Notes: a model not told the origin generated them from the sequence alone. DNA of 64,000 bases from Stenotrophomonas panacihumi (GCF_001431645.1 NZ_LLXU01000035.1:38119-102118); one strand, 5' to 3'; shown: positions 8,280-16,244, numbered from the stretch's first letter. Program-made: numbers and translations.

Positions 8280-8747
8280 TTAACCGAGACGGACGACGGC
8301 CAGCTGGCCAGCCGCGGTGGTGCTGGTGTCCCAGCGGGCGCCGGCGATGGCGGTGTTCGACGTGGCCACGTTGGTGAACGTGCCGGTCGGGGTGACGTAG
8401 ACGGCATCGCCGGCGGCGACCGCGACAGCGGCCACGACCCAGATGTCGCCCTTGGTGCTGACGCGCGCCGACTCGCCGACACCGAAGCTGTCGACCGCGC
8501 GTCCGGTCACCTGGCCGCCGGAGACGCTGAGGCCCGAAGCCGAGCGATCCAGCAGGGTGATGCCCACGAACTTGCCAGTGGTGAAGGCCGCGACGCTCTT
8601 GTCGGTGGCGCCCTGCTGCACCGGCTTGCCGAAGGCGATCGCCGCGCCCTCGACGGTGCGCGAGATGATGGTGGCCGGCACCATCGTGGCCTGTGCGCCG
8701 GCGACGGCGGCCGGCTGGTTGTCCGGGTAGTTGGTCTGCAGTGCCAT
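8280..8747 (-). CDS. Capsid decoration / structural cement protein
   Basis: A 155-residue protein starting MALQTNYPDNQPAAVAGAQ, low in charge and rich in Ala, Gly, Thr and Val, with VGITLLDRSASG and GDAVYVTPTGTF. This fits the small beta-sandwich cement proteins found just before the capsid gene in phages with DUF2184 capsids. Such proteins stabilise the expanded shell at three-fold or local three-fold points. It lies 12 bases upstream of the capsid gene and four bases after the scaffold gene. Confidence 0.72.
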   Translation of the reverse strand: MALQTNYPDNQPAAVAGAQATMVPATIISRTVEGAAIAFGKPVQQGATDKSVAAFTTGKFVGITLLDRSASGLSVSGGQVTGRAVDSFGVGESARVSTKGDIWVVAAVAVAAGDAVYVTPTGTFTNVATSNTAIAGARWDTSTTAAGQLAVVRLG

Positions 8748-8750
8748 GGC

Positions 8751-9302
8751 TTAGGCCTCCTTCTGGCCGGCGGTGCGATAGTCCAGGCCCTGGACCGAGG
8801 CGGCGTAGCCGTTGTCTTTGACGGCAACCGGAGTGCGGTTCGCGCTGTCGCCCAGTGCGCGGACCACCGGGTCCTTCTTCGCGTCCTCGACGAGGATGTC
8901 GAAGCGCGCCTGGACGTAGTCGTCCGACTTGCCGGCGACCGCGGCGTCGCCGAGCTTTCCGACGACGGCGGTCTTGCGGACTTCGGCGTCGCTCTTGCCG
9001 CGGTAGTCCGCGTCGTGGATCGACTTCGCCGCGGCCACCAGGTCACCGCGCTCCTGCACGCGAGCGTCGATGGCCGCGGCATCCAGCACCTTGCCCTTCA
9101 GGTCGTCGATGGTGGCGTCGCGCTTGGTGATCTCCGCGTCCTTCGCGGTGATCGCGGCGGTGTGCTCGGCCGCCTGGCGCTGGGTGGCTGCCTGCGAGTC
9201 GCTGAGCTGGCGCTGCAGCTTCTCGATGGCCTGGGCGCCGGCGTCAGTGGTTTCGACGGAAAGACCGTCCACCACGACCGTGCGCGTCTTGATGTCGCTC
9301 AT
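8751..9302 (-). CDS. Nested in-frame scaffold protein
   Basis: An in-frame ATG at 9302 (MSDIKTRTVVVDG) is preceded by AGGAG with a six-base gap, as good a ribosome site as that of the full gene. It would yield 183 residues comprising only the coiled-coil half. This copies lambda C/Nu3, where the scaffold is translated from an internal start in the protease gene. The domain boundary at this point supports it; expression is inferred. Confidence 0.65.
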   Translation of the reverse strand: MSDIKTRTVVVDGLSVETTDAGAQAIEKLQRQLSDSQAATQRQAAEHTAAITAKDAEITKRDATIDDLKGKVLDAAAIDARVQERGDLVAAAKSIHDADYRGKSDAEVRKTAVVGKLGDAAVAGKSDDYVQARFDILVEDAKKDPVVRALGDSANRTPVAVKDNGYAASVQGLDYRTAGQKEA

Positions 9303-9878
9303 GGATTTCTCCTGTTTGTGATGGGCGCGCGGATCCAGAGCACCGGGATGGCGCCCATCCCCGATGCGAAGTTGGTCGCCGCCCCGGGCCTTCTTGACCA
9401 GGGCGACGTGGTTCATGCGCAGCTGCGTCTGCACTGCGTCGTAGGGCTGGCCTTCCGGCGTGACACCGTCGCGGAACACGATCTCGGCGCTGTAGCCCAT
9501 CGACAGCTCGCGCTTGCCGGACTCGTAGGCCTTGATCGCCGCGGCATCCATGAGCACCAGCGGCACTCGCACGAACTGGCCGTCGCGCACCACCTCCGCG
9601 CCCGTGGCGCCGGCGGAGACCGCCTTCCAGGTGTCGGCGTCCACCATCTGCGCCGGGTGCTCGACCGTGACCGGCCGGTAGGCGTAGCTGTGCATCGCGT
9701 CCTGCGCGAAGACCTCCTCCGGCGGGCGGTACACCCGCACGATGGGGATGTCCGGGCGGCCCAGTTCCGAGCCCAGGTATTCCTGGATGCCGGTGCGGGC
9801 GACCTTGGCGTCGGCCACGAGGTAGCCGTCCGCGGTGCGGCGTGGCGCCGACACCGAGACTCGATCGGTGAGAAACAT
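8751..9878 (-). CDS. DUF2213 prohead protease-scaffold fusion
   Basis: 375 residues. The N-terminal 185 residues match the DUF2213 group: TVEHP, ELSMGYSAE and RMNHVALVKKARGG, where the His and Ser fit an assemblin-like (U35) protease. The C-terminal half is a charged coiled coil (AIEKLQRQLSDSQAATQRQ..) suited to scaffolding. The start ATG at 9878 has an AGGAG site and lies four bases after the portal stop; the longer upstream reading is discarded because it runs inside the portal gene. A second start inside the gene would make the scaffold alone. Catalytic roles are inferred from motif layout. Confidence 0.82.
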   Translation of the reverse strand: MFLTDRVSVSAPRRTADGYLVADAKVARTGIQEYLGSELGRPDIPIVRVYRPPEEVFAQDAMHSYAYRPVTVEHPAQMVDADTWKAVSAGATGAEVVRDGQFVRVPLVLMDAAAIKAYESGKRELSMGYSAEIVFRDGVTPEGQPYDAVQTQLRMNHVALVKKARGGDQLRIGDGRHPGALDPRAHHKQEKSMSDIKTRTVVVDGLSVETTDAGAQAIEKLQRQLSDSQAATQRQAAEHTAAITAKDAEITKRDATIDDLKGKVLDAAAIDARVQERGDLVAAAKSIHDADYRGKSDAEVRKTAVVGKLGDAAVAGKSDDYVQARFDILVEDAKKDPVVRALGDSANRTPVAVKDNGYAASVQGLDYRTAGQKEA

Positions 9879-9882
9879 GGGT

Positions 9883-11691
9883 TTACTCCTCGCGGACCTT
9901 CGACTTCCGGTCGGTATCCAGGGGTTCGAAGATCTCCGGGCCCAGCACGATGGCGCCGCGGTACGGCTCCACGGCTTCCAGGTCGACCTCCCCGGACGCA
10001 TAGGTGAACGTGATGTGCGGCTGGTACTCGGGCCAGTCCCACGACGCGCCAGCGCCCTTGATCGCCTCGTGGCGCCAGGACAGCTCCAAGCTGTTGAACA
10101 GCAGCACCACCGCGCCCTCGCCGAACTTTTCGATGAGCCGCGCGCCGCCGGGCTTGATGGTCATCCCACCGTTCTCGCCCGAGGCCCAGTCGCTGCCAGC
10201 TTTCATCCAGTCCACCGGATCGCGGCTGAAGGCGATCGTGACGTGCAGGTCTTCCGCCGGCAGCGTGGTCTCGAAGCCCTGCTCCTTTGCCCAGGCGATG
10301 ATGTCGGCCGCGTTGGTCACCTTGCGGTGCACATACAGCGGCCGGGGCATCGCGTCGGTGGTCAGCATGGCGGCGGCGACGTCGTCCGCATCCGGATCCA
10401 CCTCGCCCTCGTCGGTAGGCACGTAGTCCGCCATCTCCGATTCCAAGCCCGGTGCGACGCCCGCCTCCGTGAGCATGTTGACTGCCACCTTGGACAGCAC
10501 GTCGTCAGGCAGCAGCCGCGTGTCGGCGATGGTCTTGATCGTGTCGGCCGTGGTCTTGCCGATGTCGGCGCGCTCCTTGTCCGTGCTCTGCCACAGGCTG
10601 CGCCAGCTGTAGAACAGCTCAGCCGGCCGCGTGCCCAGCGAAGACCGGATCAGGCACTCGTCCAGCACCGACAGCGCCGGCGTCAGCACCAGCTCCTGGC
10701 CGGAGCGGATCCGGTCGTAGTAGTTCCGGATGTCGCCCTCGCCTGTGGAGTTGAGCCCGCTGGGCGACTGGCCCAGCAGACGGGTCACCGGAATGTCGGC
10801 CGCGCCGCTGACCAGCTGCATGAAGGACATCATCACGTCGGTCAAGCCGGCGAAGTTCGTCTGCTTGTTGCTGTAGGTCTCCTCGCCGTCCAGCACCAGC
10901 ATGCCGTTGATGCCCTTGGCCATCGCCGCCAGCTGCAGACGCTTCAGCAGCTCCGCCTCGTAGGCCGGCTCCGAGAGGCTGTTCATCAGGTTGGGGATGT
11001 TGATCACATCCACCTTGGCTTCGAACACGAGCGAGGCGATGTTCGCGGCCGTCGAGTCGGCGTTCTTCACTGCATCCATGACAGCCAGCAGCACCGAGTC
11101 GCCCCAGCCGTCGCCGACGTCAAGTTCCGGATCCGGCTTCGGCGCGCCGTGGTAGATGACCAGCCGCGACGGGTGGATATTCACCTGGCCACCGGCGGCG
11201 GTGCTCAGCGTGTAGACGCTCGGCTTGCCGTAGTTGGGCGACTCCGGATCACGCTCCAGCTCGCCCGCCTTCAGTACGCGGCGCGTCAGCACGTTGAGGT
11301 GCCGAATGCCGTCCTTGCCGATACGGGTCGGATCGAGCGGCAGGCTCGGGTTCGCATCGCCGGTGCCGATGTATAGCGCGGCACCGCCGAACAGCCGCGC
11401 CTTGAAGCTGGCTTCCAACGACTTGCCCTGCAGGCCGAGGCGCTTCTCCTCTGCCTCGATCGCGCTGATCTCGTCTTGCTCGGCATTCCACGTGCGCCAG
11501 TTGCGGTGCGCATCGAGTGCCGGGATATCCACGATCTTTCGCGGCAGCCATGCGCCACGGTAGGCGTTGGCCAGCTGGTGGTCGTCCATCAAGGGCAGCA
11601 GGTAGAGGCTGGCAGCGGCCTTGTCCCGCGGCGTGCCCAGGTTCGCGACCAGGTTGACCAGCCCGTCGCGGATTGTGGCGAGCTTCCCCAT
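9883..11691 (-). CDS. Portal protein (DUF1073) fused to a 2H-phosphoesterase domain
   Basis: 602 residues. Residues 1-430 are a portal of the DUF1073 (phage_portal_3) type, beginning MGKLATIRDGLVNLVANLG and containing LGQSPSGLNSTGEGDIRNYYD. Residues from about 458 form a separate domain with two H-x-T motifs, LHVTIAF (His493, Thr495) and PHITFTY (His559, Thr561). That pair defines 2H phosphoesterases, including T4 Acb1, which cleaves the cyclic nucleotides of CBASS immunity. The portal is the dodecameric DNA gate of the head and the site of terminase docking. The gene overlaps the TerL stop (TGATG). Portal call is firm; enzymatic activity of the tail domain is inferred from the intact motifs. 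Confidence 0.88.
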   Translation of the reverse strand: MGKLATIRDGLVNLVANLGTPRDKAAASLYLLPLMDDHQLANAYRGAWLPRKIVDIPALDAHRNWRTWNAEQDEISAIEAEEKRLGLQGKSLEASFKARLFGGAALYIGTGDANPSLPLDPTRIGKDGIRHLNVLTRRVLKAGELERDPESPNYGKPSVYTLSTAAGGQVNIHPSRLVIYHGAPKPDPELDVGDGWGDSVLLAVMDAVKNADSTAANIASLVFEAKVDVINIPNLMNSLSEPAYEAELLKRLQLAAMAKGINGMLVLDGEETYSNKQTNFAGLTDVMMSFMQLVSGAADIPVTRLLGQSPSGLNSTGEGDIRNYYDRIRSGQELVLTPALSVLDECLIRSSLGTRPAELFYSWRSLWQSTDKERADIGKTTADTIKTIADTRLLPDDVLSKVAVNMLTEAGVAPGLESEMADYVPTDEGEVDPDADDVAAAMLTTDAMPRPLYVHRKVTNAADIIAWAKEQGFETTLPAEDLHVTIAFSRDPVDWMKAGSDWASGENGGMTIKPGGARLIEKFGEGAVVLLFNSLELSWRHEAIKGAGASWDWPEYQPHITFTYASGEVDLEAVEPYRGAIVLGPEIFEPLDTDRKSKVREE

Positions 11692-13259
11692 CAGAGTGCG
11701 TTCCCGAGGTTGTAGGTACTGCCGGTGACCAGTTCGGCGAATGCGCCGGAGAGCGCGTCGACCTGGTCGTCATGCTTCGCGTTGGGGAACTCGGCGATCT
11801 CATCGAGGAACGCCTGTACCCATGGGCCGTTCACCAGCTTGATGTTCCCGGCCTCGGCCTGTGCCTCGACCGGCGTGGCGCGGACCTCCTTCGAGCCCGA
11901 CTCCAGCGCTGCCTTGATGTCCCATCCCGCGAGCAGCTTCACCTGGTGCGCGGCGTTGCTCTTGCCGGCGGCGCCCGGGTCCTGCGGGATGCGAACCTTG
12001 ATCGTCTTCCCGTCCTGCAGCGCCGTGTTCTTGAGCATCCGCTCAACGCCAGCAGGCGACACCTGATCGCGCACCACGTCGAGCACGTAGTACGTGCCGG
12101 CGCTCTCTCCCAGCAGCAGACCGACGGTGTAGTCCGGATCGCCGCTGGTGGCCTCCTTCGGATCCGTGGCGGCGAAGTCCCACCGCCGGACCTTCCGGAC
12201 ATTGGAGATGGCCGGCGCCGCTTCCACGACCTCGAACCATTCCCGCTTGAATTTGCCGCCATCGCGCGGCGTCGGCCGCTGCTGGTACTGGCCGGCGTAG
12301 GCGTATGAGCCCTTCGCCCGCTTCAGCCTGGCGATTTCCGCCGCCGGGAAGCGCTCCGGGAACAGCAGCTCGCCATCCTCGGTGCGCGGATCTTCGAAGA
12401 ACAGCTCGCCGTCGATGTAGGTGCGGCACGGCCCGCCGGTCTTCTTCCCGTCCTTGTCGATGCGCTCGGCCTCGAACTCCATGGGGAGGTTGAGGTGCAC
12501 GAAGCCCAGGTCAAGCTCCAGCGCCACCGCCGCGACGTCCTGCTGGTGCAGGCGCTGCATGATGATCACCATCGCCGACGACGTGATGTCGTTGAGGCGG
12601 TCGGTGATGCCCTCGCGGAAGATGCGCACCGTGGTCTTGCGCTCGGCGTCGCTCTCGGCCGTCTCGGTCGAATGCGGGTCATCCACCTTGACCCGGTCGC
12701 CGCGGCCGCCCGTCATCGAGCTGAAGGGACGCGCCTCGCTGAAGCCGTTGGCGGTGTTCTCGAACTTGCCCTTCGCGTTCTGGTCGCCGCGCAGCTGCAG
12801 GGGCCAGAGCGCCTGGTACTGGTCGCTGTCGATCAAGCGCCGCAGTTTCAGGTTGTCGCGCAGGACGTTGGGCTGGCTGTACGACGTGGCCAGCATCTGC
12901 AGGTCGGGCCGACCGGCCGGGCCCCACTCCCACGCGGTCCAGAAGACCATCAGGAGCGACTTCATCATGCCCGGCGGCACGGTCATCAGCAGGAACTGGA
13001 TGCGGCCCTCGGTGACGGCCTCCAGGTGCCGGCACATGGCCTGCAGCGCCCATCCGAACTTCAGGGGCCGCGTGGGCTCCAGGATCTTCCAATGCTCTCG
13101 GATGAACCCCTCGAGCGTCTGGCACCGGGCCCGGATTGCCTCGCCCTGCTCGGCGATGCGCGCACGCTCGGCCTCAGCCTTCCTGCGCGCCCTCTCCGCT
13201 CGGATCTCCGCCAGCGTCGGCAAGCGGACCGAGGATCGATTCCAGGCGATCGAGTTCAT
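11691..13259 (-). CDS. Terminase large subunit
   Basis: 522 residues. The ATPase half has LLMTVPPGMMKS as a Walker A-like loop, then ATSYSQPN and FSSMTGGRGDRVKVDDP with the acidic Walker B region. The nuclease half has RRWDFAATDP, an Asp-bearing RNase H-like strand, and KHDDQVDALSGAFAEL near the C-terminus. It packages DNA into the prohead and cuts the genome. The start overlaps the small subunit gene by 86 bases. Sequence alone does not settle whether packaging is pac or cos. Confidence 0.92.
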   Translation of the reverse strand: MNSIAWNRSSVRLPTLAEIRAERARRKAEAERARIAEQGEAIRARCQTLEGFIREHWKILEPTRPLKFGWALQAMCRHLEAVTEGRIQFLLMTVPPGMMKSLLMVFWTAWEWGPAGRPDLQMLATSYSQPNVLRDNLKLRRLIDSDQYQALWPLQLRGDQNAKGKFENTANGFSEARPFSSMTGGRGDRVKVDDPHSTETAESDAERKTTVRIFREGITDRLNDITSSAMVIIMQRLHQQDVAAVALELDLGFVHLNLPMEFEAERIDKDGKKTGGPCRTYIDGELFFEDPRTEDGELLFPERFPAAEIARLKRAKGSYAYAGQYQQRPTPRDGGKFKREWFEVVEAAPAISNVRKVRRWDFAATDPKEATSGDPDYTVGLLLGESAGTYYVLDVVRDQVSPAGVERMLKNTALQDGKTIKVRIPQDPGAAGKSNAAHQVKLLAGWDIKAALESGSKEVRATPVEAQAEAGNIKLVNGPWVQAFLDEIAEFPNAKHDDQVDALSGAFAELVTGSTYNLGNAL

Positions 13260-13701
13260 CTTCGGAAAGCTTGCTCAGGTCGTAGGTGCCCACGGCACCG
13301 GAATGCTTATGGCGCTCGACCAGCAGGCCGGCCAGCTTGGCCTTACCCATGGTGGCCGCGACGGCGGCGCTGGGCTGCCGCTCCCGCAGGGCCATGCCGC
13401 GCGCCTGCTCCAGTTCCTCGGCCAGGCTCTCCACCGTGATCTCGGCCTTCTTCGCCAGCCGAGCCTGCCCTGCATCCACTGCAGCACGTACCTGAGCATT
13501 CCTTAGCAGGCGGCATGCTTGGACCTCTGCAGACCCCGGTGCATAGCCGGCGCGGGTGGCCGCCTGCTTCCCGTTCTGGTCCTTCAGGTACTCGAGCACG
13601 AAGCGCTGCTGCTTCGGGGTCAGGCCACCCGACTTGGCAGGCGCAGCCTTGGGTGCCAGCCGGCGCGCTGCCCTCCGGGCTTTCGAATTTGACTTGGGCA
13701 T
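13174..13701 (-). CDS. Terminase small subunit (Terminase_2 family)
   Basis: 175 residues with a basic N-terminus, then GLTPKQQRFVLEYLKDQNGKQ and TRAGY, the classical helix-turn-helix opening of the Terminase_2 family (LTPKQ..F..EY..d.N...AA.RAGY). It recognises the packaging site and activates the large subunit. It is the first gene of the packaging-head block; an opposite-strand protease gene lies immediately upstream. Confidence 0.9.
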   Translation of the reverse strand: MPKSNSKARRAARRLAPKAAPAKSGGLTPKQQRFVLEYLKDQNGKQAATRAGYAPGSAEVQACRLLRNAQVRAAVDAGQARLAKKAEITVESLAEELEQARGMALRERQPSAAVAATMGKAKLAGLLVERHKHSGAVGTYDLSKLSEDELDRLESILGPLADAGGDPSGEGAQEG

Positions 13702-13723
13702 GGGTAGACGCCCCCGGGAGGGC

Positions 13724-13752
13724 TTAAGTGGGTGGGTGCATCGGCATACAAT
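13724..13752 (+). promoter_or_regulatory. Putative sigma70 promoter for the protease gene
   Basis: TTAAGT (13724-13729), a 17-base spacer, then TACAAT (13747-13752; five of six consensus bases). It lies about 40 bases before the protease ATG and points away from the terminase genes, so it could drive the protease in the lysogen. The -35 match is weak. Confidence 0.5.
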
Positions 13753-13792
13753 CTCGCCGCGATGGCCTCAGGGCCCTATCCGAGGACGACTC

Positions 13793-14476
13793 ATGATTCC
13801 ATCGAACGTTTTCACGCGCGTTCTGCAGGTGAAGGTCGGCGATCAAACAGGCACCCTCTTCGTCGGTGACGTTGATGGGCGGGAGTACCTCATCACTGCG
13901 AGGCATGTGCTTACCGACTGGGATCCCGAGCGCCCTATAGAACTGTGGCACGAAGGACACTGGAAACCGCTAGGGGTTGTCGTCGTCGGAATGACCGATG
14001 AGGCTGAAGATGTGGTCGTTCTCGCAACTAACGTTCGGCTGGCGCCCGGCCTCGACCTTCCGCTCAACGCCAACGACCTGATCTGGGGCCAAGACGTCTA
14101 CTTCCTCGGCTTTCCACACGGTTGGCGCGCCGAGGCTGCTCCGGAAGTAAATCGAGGCTTCCCACTCCCATTCGTGAAGAAGGCCATTCTCTCCGCCGTT
14201 CACCCGCAAGGCGGGGTCGAAACGTACTTCTTAGACGGTCACAACAACCCAGGCTTCTCCGGCGGCCCGCTTGTGTTCAAGCCGCCAGGCACCGATCGCT
14301 TCAAGGTTGCTGGCATCGTTACCGCTTTTCGCTACGTAGATGAGCCGATCTACGACGGAGACCAGGAGCTTCCGTTCGTCCTCAGGCAAAACACCGGCAT
14401 CATGGTCGCGACCGGCGTCTCGTCTGCGCTGCGCCTGATCAACGCTAATCCGATTGGTTTCGCCCTCCCGGCCTGA
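13793..14476 (+). CDS. Trypsin-like serine protease, probable moron
   Basis: 227 residues from ATG 13793 (MIPSNVFTRVLQVKV). The three elements of a chymotrypsin-fold protease are present: TARHVLTDW with the catalytic His, an Asp in EDVVVLA, and NNPGFSGGPL with the Ser in GxSGG. There is no signal peptide or membrane segment, so it is probably cytoplasmic. It is the only rightward gene among leftward late genes, lies between the small terminase and the lysis genes, and has its own promoter-like sequence. Single protease genes in such positions often serve the lysogen, for example in defence or exclusion; that role is a guess. Confidence 0.85.
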   Translation: MIPSNVFTRVLQVKVGDQTGTLFVGDVDGREYLITARHVLTDWDPERPIELWHEGHWKPLGVVVVGMTDEAEDVVVLATNVRLAPGLDLPLNANDLIWGQDVYFLGFPHGWRAEAAPEVNRGFPLPFVKKAILSAVHPQGGVETYFLDGHNNPGFSGGPLVFKPPGTDRFKVAGIVTAFRYVDEPIYDGDQELPFVLRQNTGIMVATGVSSALRLINANPIGFALPA

Positions 14477-14504
14477 CACGCCCCGATCCGGCGCGCCCTA
14501 GCCG

Positions 14505-14696
14505 TTACGTCTTTCCAGTTGCCTCCTGAAGCGCGGCGACATCCTGCTCGAGCTTCTGCACGGCGCTGCCCGCGAGGGCGTCGATGGCGATGGCGTGGGC
14601 CTCGACGGCAGCGACCTTTGCAGTCAGGTGCTTCACTGCTTCGGCGAGATGCCGGCGGCTCGGGCCGGCGAAGGGGTTCCAGCGATCGGTGCTCAT
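14505..14696 (-). CDS. Small coiled-coil phage protein
   Basis: 63 residues, MSTDRWNPFAGPSRRHLAEAV.., followed by an Ala-rich helix with heptad spacing. It overlaps the stop of the i-spanin gene by four bases (ATGA), so it is the last gene of the lysis cassette. No family recognised. Confidence 0.6.
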   Translation of the reverse strand: MSTDRWNPFAGPSRRHLAEAVKHLTAKVAAVEAHAIAIDALAGSAVQKLEQDVAALQEATGKT

Positions 14697-15169
14697 GGGG
14701 TCACCTCCGTGCGATCAGCGGCGATCACGGCTTGGGCTGCCCGGAGCTGGTCGTCGGCGTCTCGGCCGGCTTGAACAACAGCTCCCGCAACCTCTGCTCG
14801 TAGTTGGGCGCCCGCATCACGCTCGACGGCGCCGGCGACGGCTTCGGACAGGCGGGCGGTGTTGCAGGTGGCGAGGTCGTCGCGCAGCTGGAGGTCACCA
14901 GCGCGCACAGCAGCCACCACAGCAGCTGGGACAGCTTCGGCCGCCCGGCGGTCTTCTTCATGGTTCGCTCCGATGTCGGCCAGCGTGGCCGCCTGGGTGT
15001 GCTCGACGGCGCGGGCCTGGTTGACGGATGCCGTCTGCGCCTGCGCGTTGGTTGCGGTGTGCTTGGCGTCCGCCTTCTCGGCCCGGTCGCCCCGCCAGGC
15101 CCAGCCGGCGCCGAAGGCAGCGGCCGACCACACGATGAGGGCGATCACCGCGATCATGGTTCGGTTCAT
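14693..15169 (-). CDS. Inner-membrane spanin (Rz-like)
   Basis: 158 residues with one N-terminal membrane segment (MIAVIALIVWSAAAFGAGWAW) and a long Ala/Gln/Glu-rich periplasmic coiled coil, the form of an i-spanin (Rz or DUF2514 type). With its partner it bridges the periplasm and disrupts the outer membrane at the end of lysis. A GGAG site lies seven bases before the ATG. The partner lipoprotein is encoded wholly within it in another frame. Confidence 0.8.
   Translation of the reverse strand: MNRTMIAVIALIVWSAAAFGAGWAWRGDRAEKADAKHTATNAQAQTASVNQARAVEHTQAATLADIGANHEEDRRAAEAVPAAVVAAVRAGDLQLRDDLATCNTARLSEAVAGAVERDAGAQLRAEVAGAVVQAGRDADDQLRAAQAVIAADRTEVTP
14725..14961 (-). CDS. Outer-membrane spanin lipoprotein (Rz1-like), nested in Rz
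   Basis: 78 residues: basic start MKKTAGRPK, hydrophobic LLWWLLCALV, lipobox-like TSSC, then a Pro-rich stretch (SPPATPPACPKPSPAP). These are the marks of an o-spanin lipoprotein. It lies completely inside the i-spanin gene in a different frame, as Rz1 does in Rz in lambda. GGAG sits six bases before its ATG. Predicted to be lipidated at Cys26 and anchored in the outer membrane. Confidence 0.82.
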   Translation of the reverse strand: MKKTAGRPKLSQLLWWLLCALVTSSCATTSPPATPPACPKPSPAPSSVMRAPNYEQRLRELLFKPAETPTTSSGQPKP

Positions 15170-15172
15170 GGC

Positions 15173-15394
15173 TCAGCTCCCGCCAGCCTGGCGCCGGCTG
15201 GTGATGTTGAAGAAGTAGCCGACCACGCCGCCCAGCGCGGTGTTCAGGCCGCCCAGCAGTAGGGAGAAGGCGTCCCGGTTGCTGTCGGGGATCGCCACCG
15301 TGATCAGCGCGGCCATGGCCATGCCGTACATGAAGAGGATCAGCACGGCGATGCCGATGCGGCCAGCTCCGGCGTTGCGGGTGGCCCAGCTCAT
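15173..15394 (-). CDS. Holin-like membrane protein
   Basis: 73 residues with two hydrophobic segments (IGIAVLILFMYGMAMAALITV and FSLLLGGLNTALGGVVGYFF) and charged ends. Size, topology and position between the endolysin and spanin genes indicate a class II-type holin or pinholin that releases the endolysin. It lies three bases before Rz and overlaps the preceding gene by four bases. Confidence 0.72.
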   Translation of the reverse strand: MSWATRNAGAGRIGIAVLILFMYGMAMAALITVAIPDSNRDAFSLLLGGLNTALGGVVGYFFNITSRRQAGGS

Positions 15395-15714
15395 GCCGCA
15401 CCTGCCAGAGCGTGGATCTCCTCCAGCGCCCAGTGGTAGAGCGGCTGGTCGACCACAGTGACGCGGGTGATGCGCTTGCCGCGCACCTCGCGCACGTTGA
15501 CCTCCGTGGATTCCTGCACTGCCAGCAGCACGAAGGCGATTCGGCGCTTCAGCGGATCCGGCTCCTGCAGCACGGCCAGCGCGTCGCTGACCATCTCCCG
15601 GATTGCCGTCAGCACCTCGGCCGTCGGTAGCTTGGTCTTCCCGTCCAAGACGGTCAGCACGCCCTGCAAATGGTTCACCGCCGACAGCTTCGGCTTGCGC
15701 TTGGAGGTCGTCAT
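15391..15714 (-). CDS. Hypothetical protein of the lysis cassette
   Basis: 107 residues from the ATG at 15714, which overlaps the endolysin stop (ATGA). Begins MTTSKRKPKLSAVNHLQGVL; basic start, then mixed helix with LKRRIAFVLLAVQ. No signal peptide or clear membrane span. Position between endolysin and holin hints at a lysis or packaging accessory, but no family is recognised. Confidence 0.6.
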   Translation of the reverse strand: MTTSKRKPKLSAVNHLQGVLTVLDGKTKLPTAEVLTAIREMVSDALAVLQEPDPLKRRIAFVLLAVQESTEVNVREVRGKRITRVTVVDQPLYHWALEEIHALAGAA

Positions 15715-16244
15715 GGCAGTCCGAAGAGCCTCTTCGCTTGCTGCAGCCGTCGCCGGCGGTCGTCGAGGCCGGTCAGGCCCCCATTGATCTTGCGAGTGAC
15801 GCCTTCGAGGTCGTCGGCGCGCGCGAGCGCGCGGATGGACGGCCGGTAGATGCACCAGTACCAGGCGGCTGAGTCCACCGCGTCCGGCAGCAGGGTCAGC
15901 ATCCGAGGGTTGTTCAGCACGCGGTCGTCGCCGTATTTCCAGCGGCTGTAGGCGCGCTGGTTGGTCACGCCTGTGACCTGGATCAGGCCCATGCCCTTGT
16001 GCCGCTGGCCGTCACCGTCGGCCTCGGGCGTGTTGCCCAGTGCCTTTGCCTTCGAGCCGGTGTCGTACGCCTTGCCGCTGGCGTATTCCTCAGCGGTGCG
16101 GAATCCATCGGACTCGTGCGCGACCTGGGCCAGGAAGTGGGCCTTCTCCAAGGTCGACTCGATGCCGAAGCGGACGCAGGCGTCCTCCAGCGGCTTGGCA
16201 TAGATGCCCGCCCCCATGGCGGCGGCCACAGTTTCGGTGCTCAC
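15711..16244 (-). CDS. Endolysin, glycoside hydrolase family 19
   Basis: 177 residues from a GTG at 16244 with GGAGG seven bases upstream. AHFLAQVAHESDGF and TAEEYASGKAY carry the two catalytic Glu of family 19 chitinase-like muramidases, and GMGLIQVTG and DAVDSAAWYW are further family blocks. It would cut the peptidoglycan glycan strand after holin release. There is no signal peptide, so it depends on the holin. It heads the lysis cassette. Confidence 0.92.
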   Translation of the reverse strand: MSTETVAAAMGAGIYAKPLEDACVRFGIESTLEKAHFLAQVAHESDGFRTAEEYASGKAYDTGSKAKALGNTPEADGDGQRHKGMGLIQVTGVTNQRAYSRWKYGDDRVLNNPRMLTLLPDAVDSAAWYWCIYRPSIRALARADDLEGVTRKINGGLTGLDDRRRRLQQAKRLFGLP

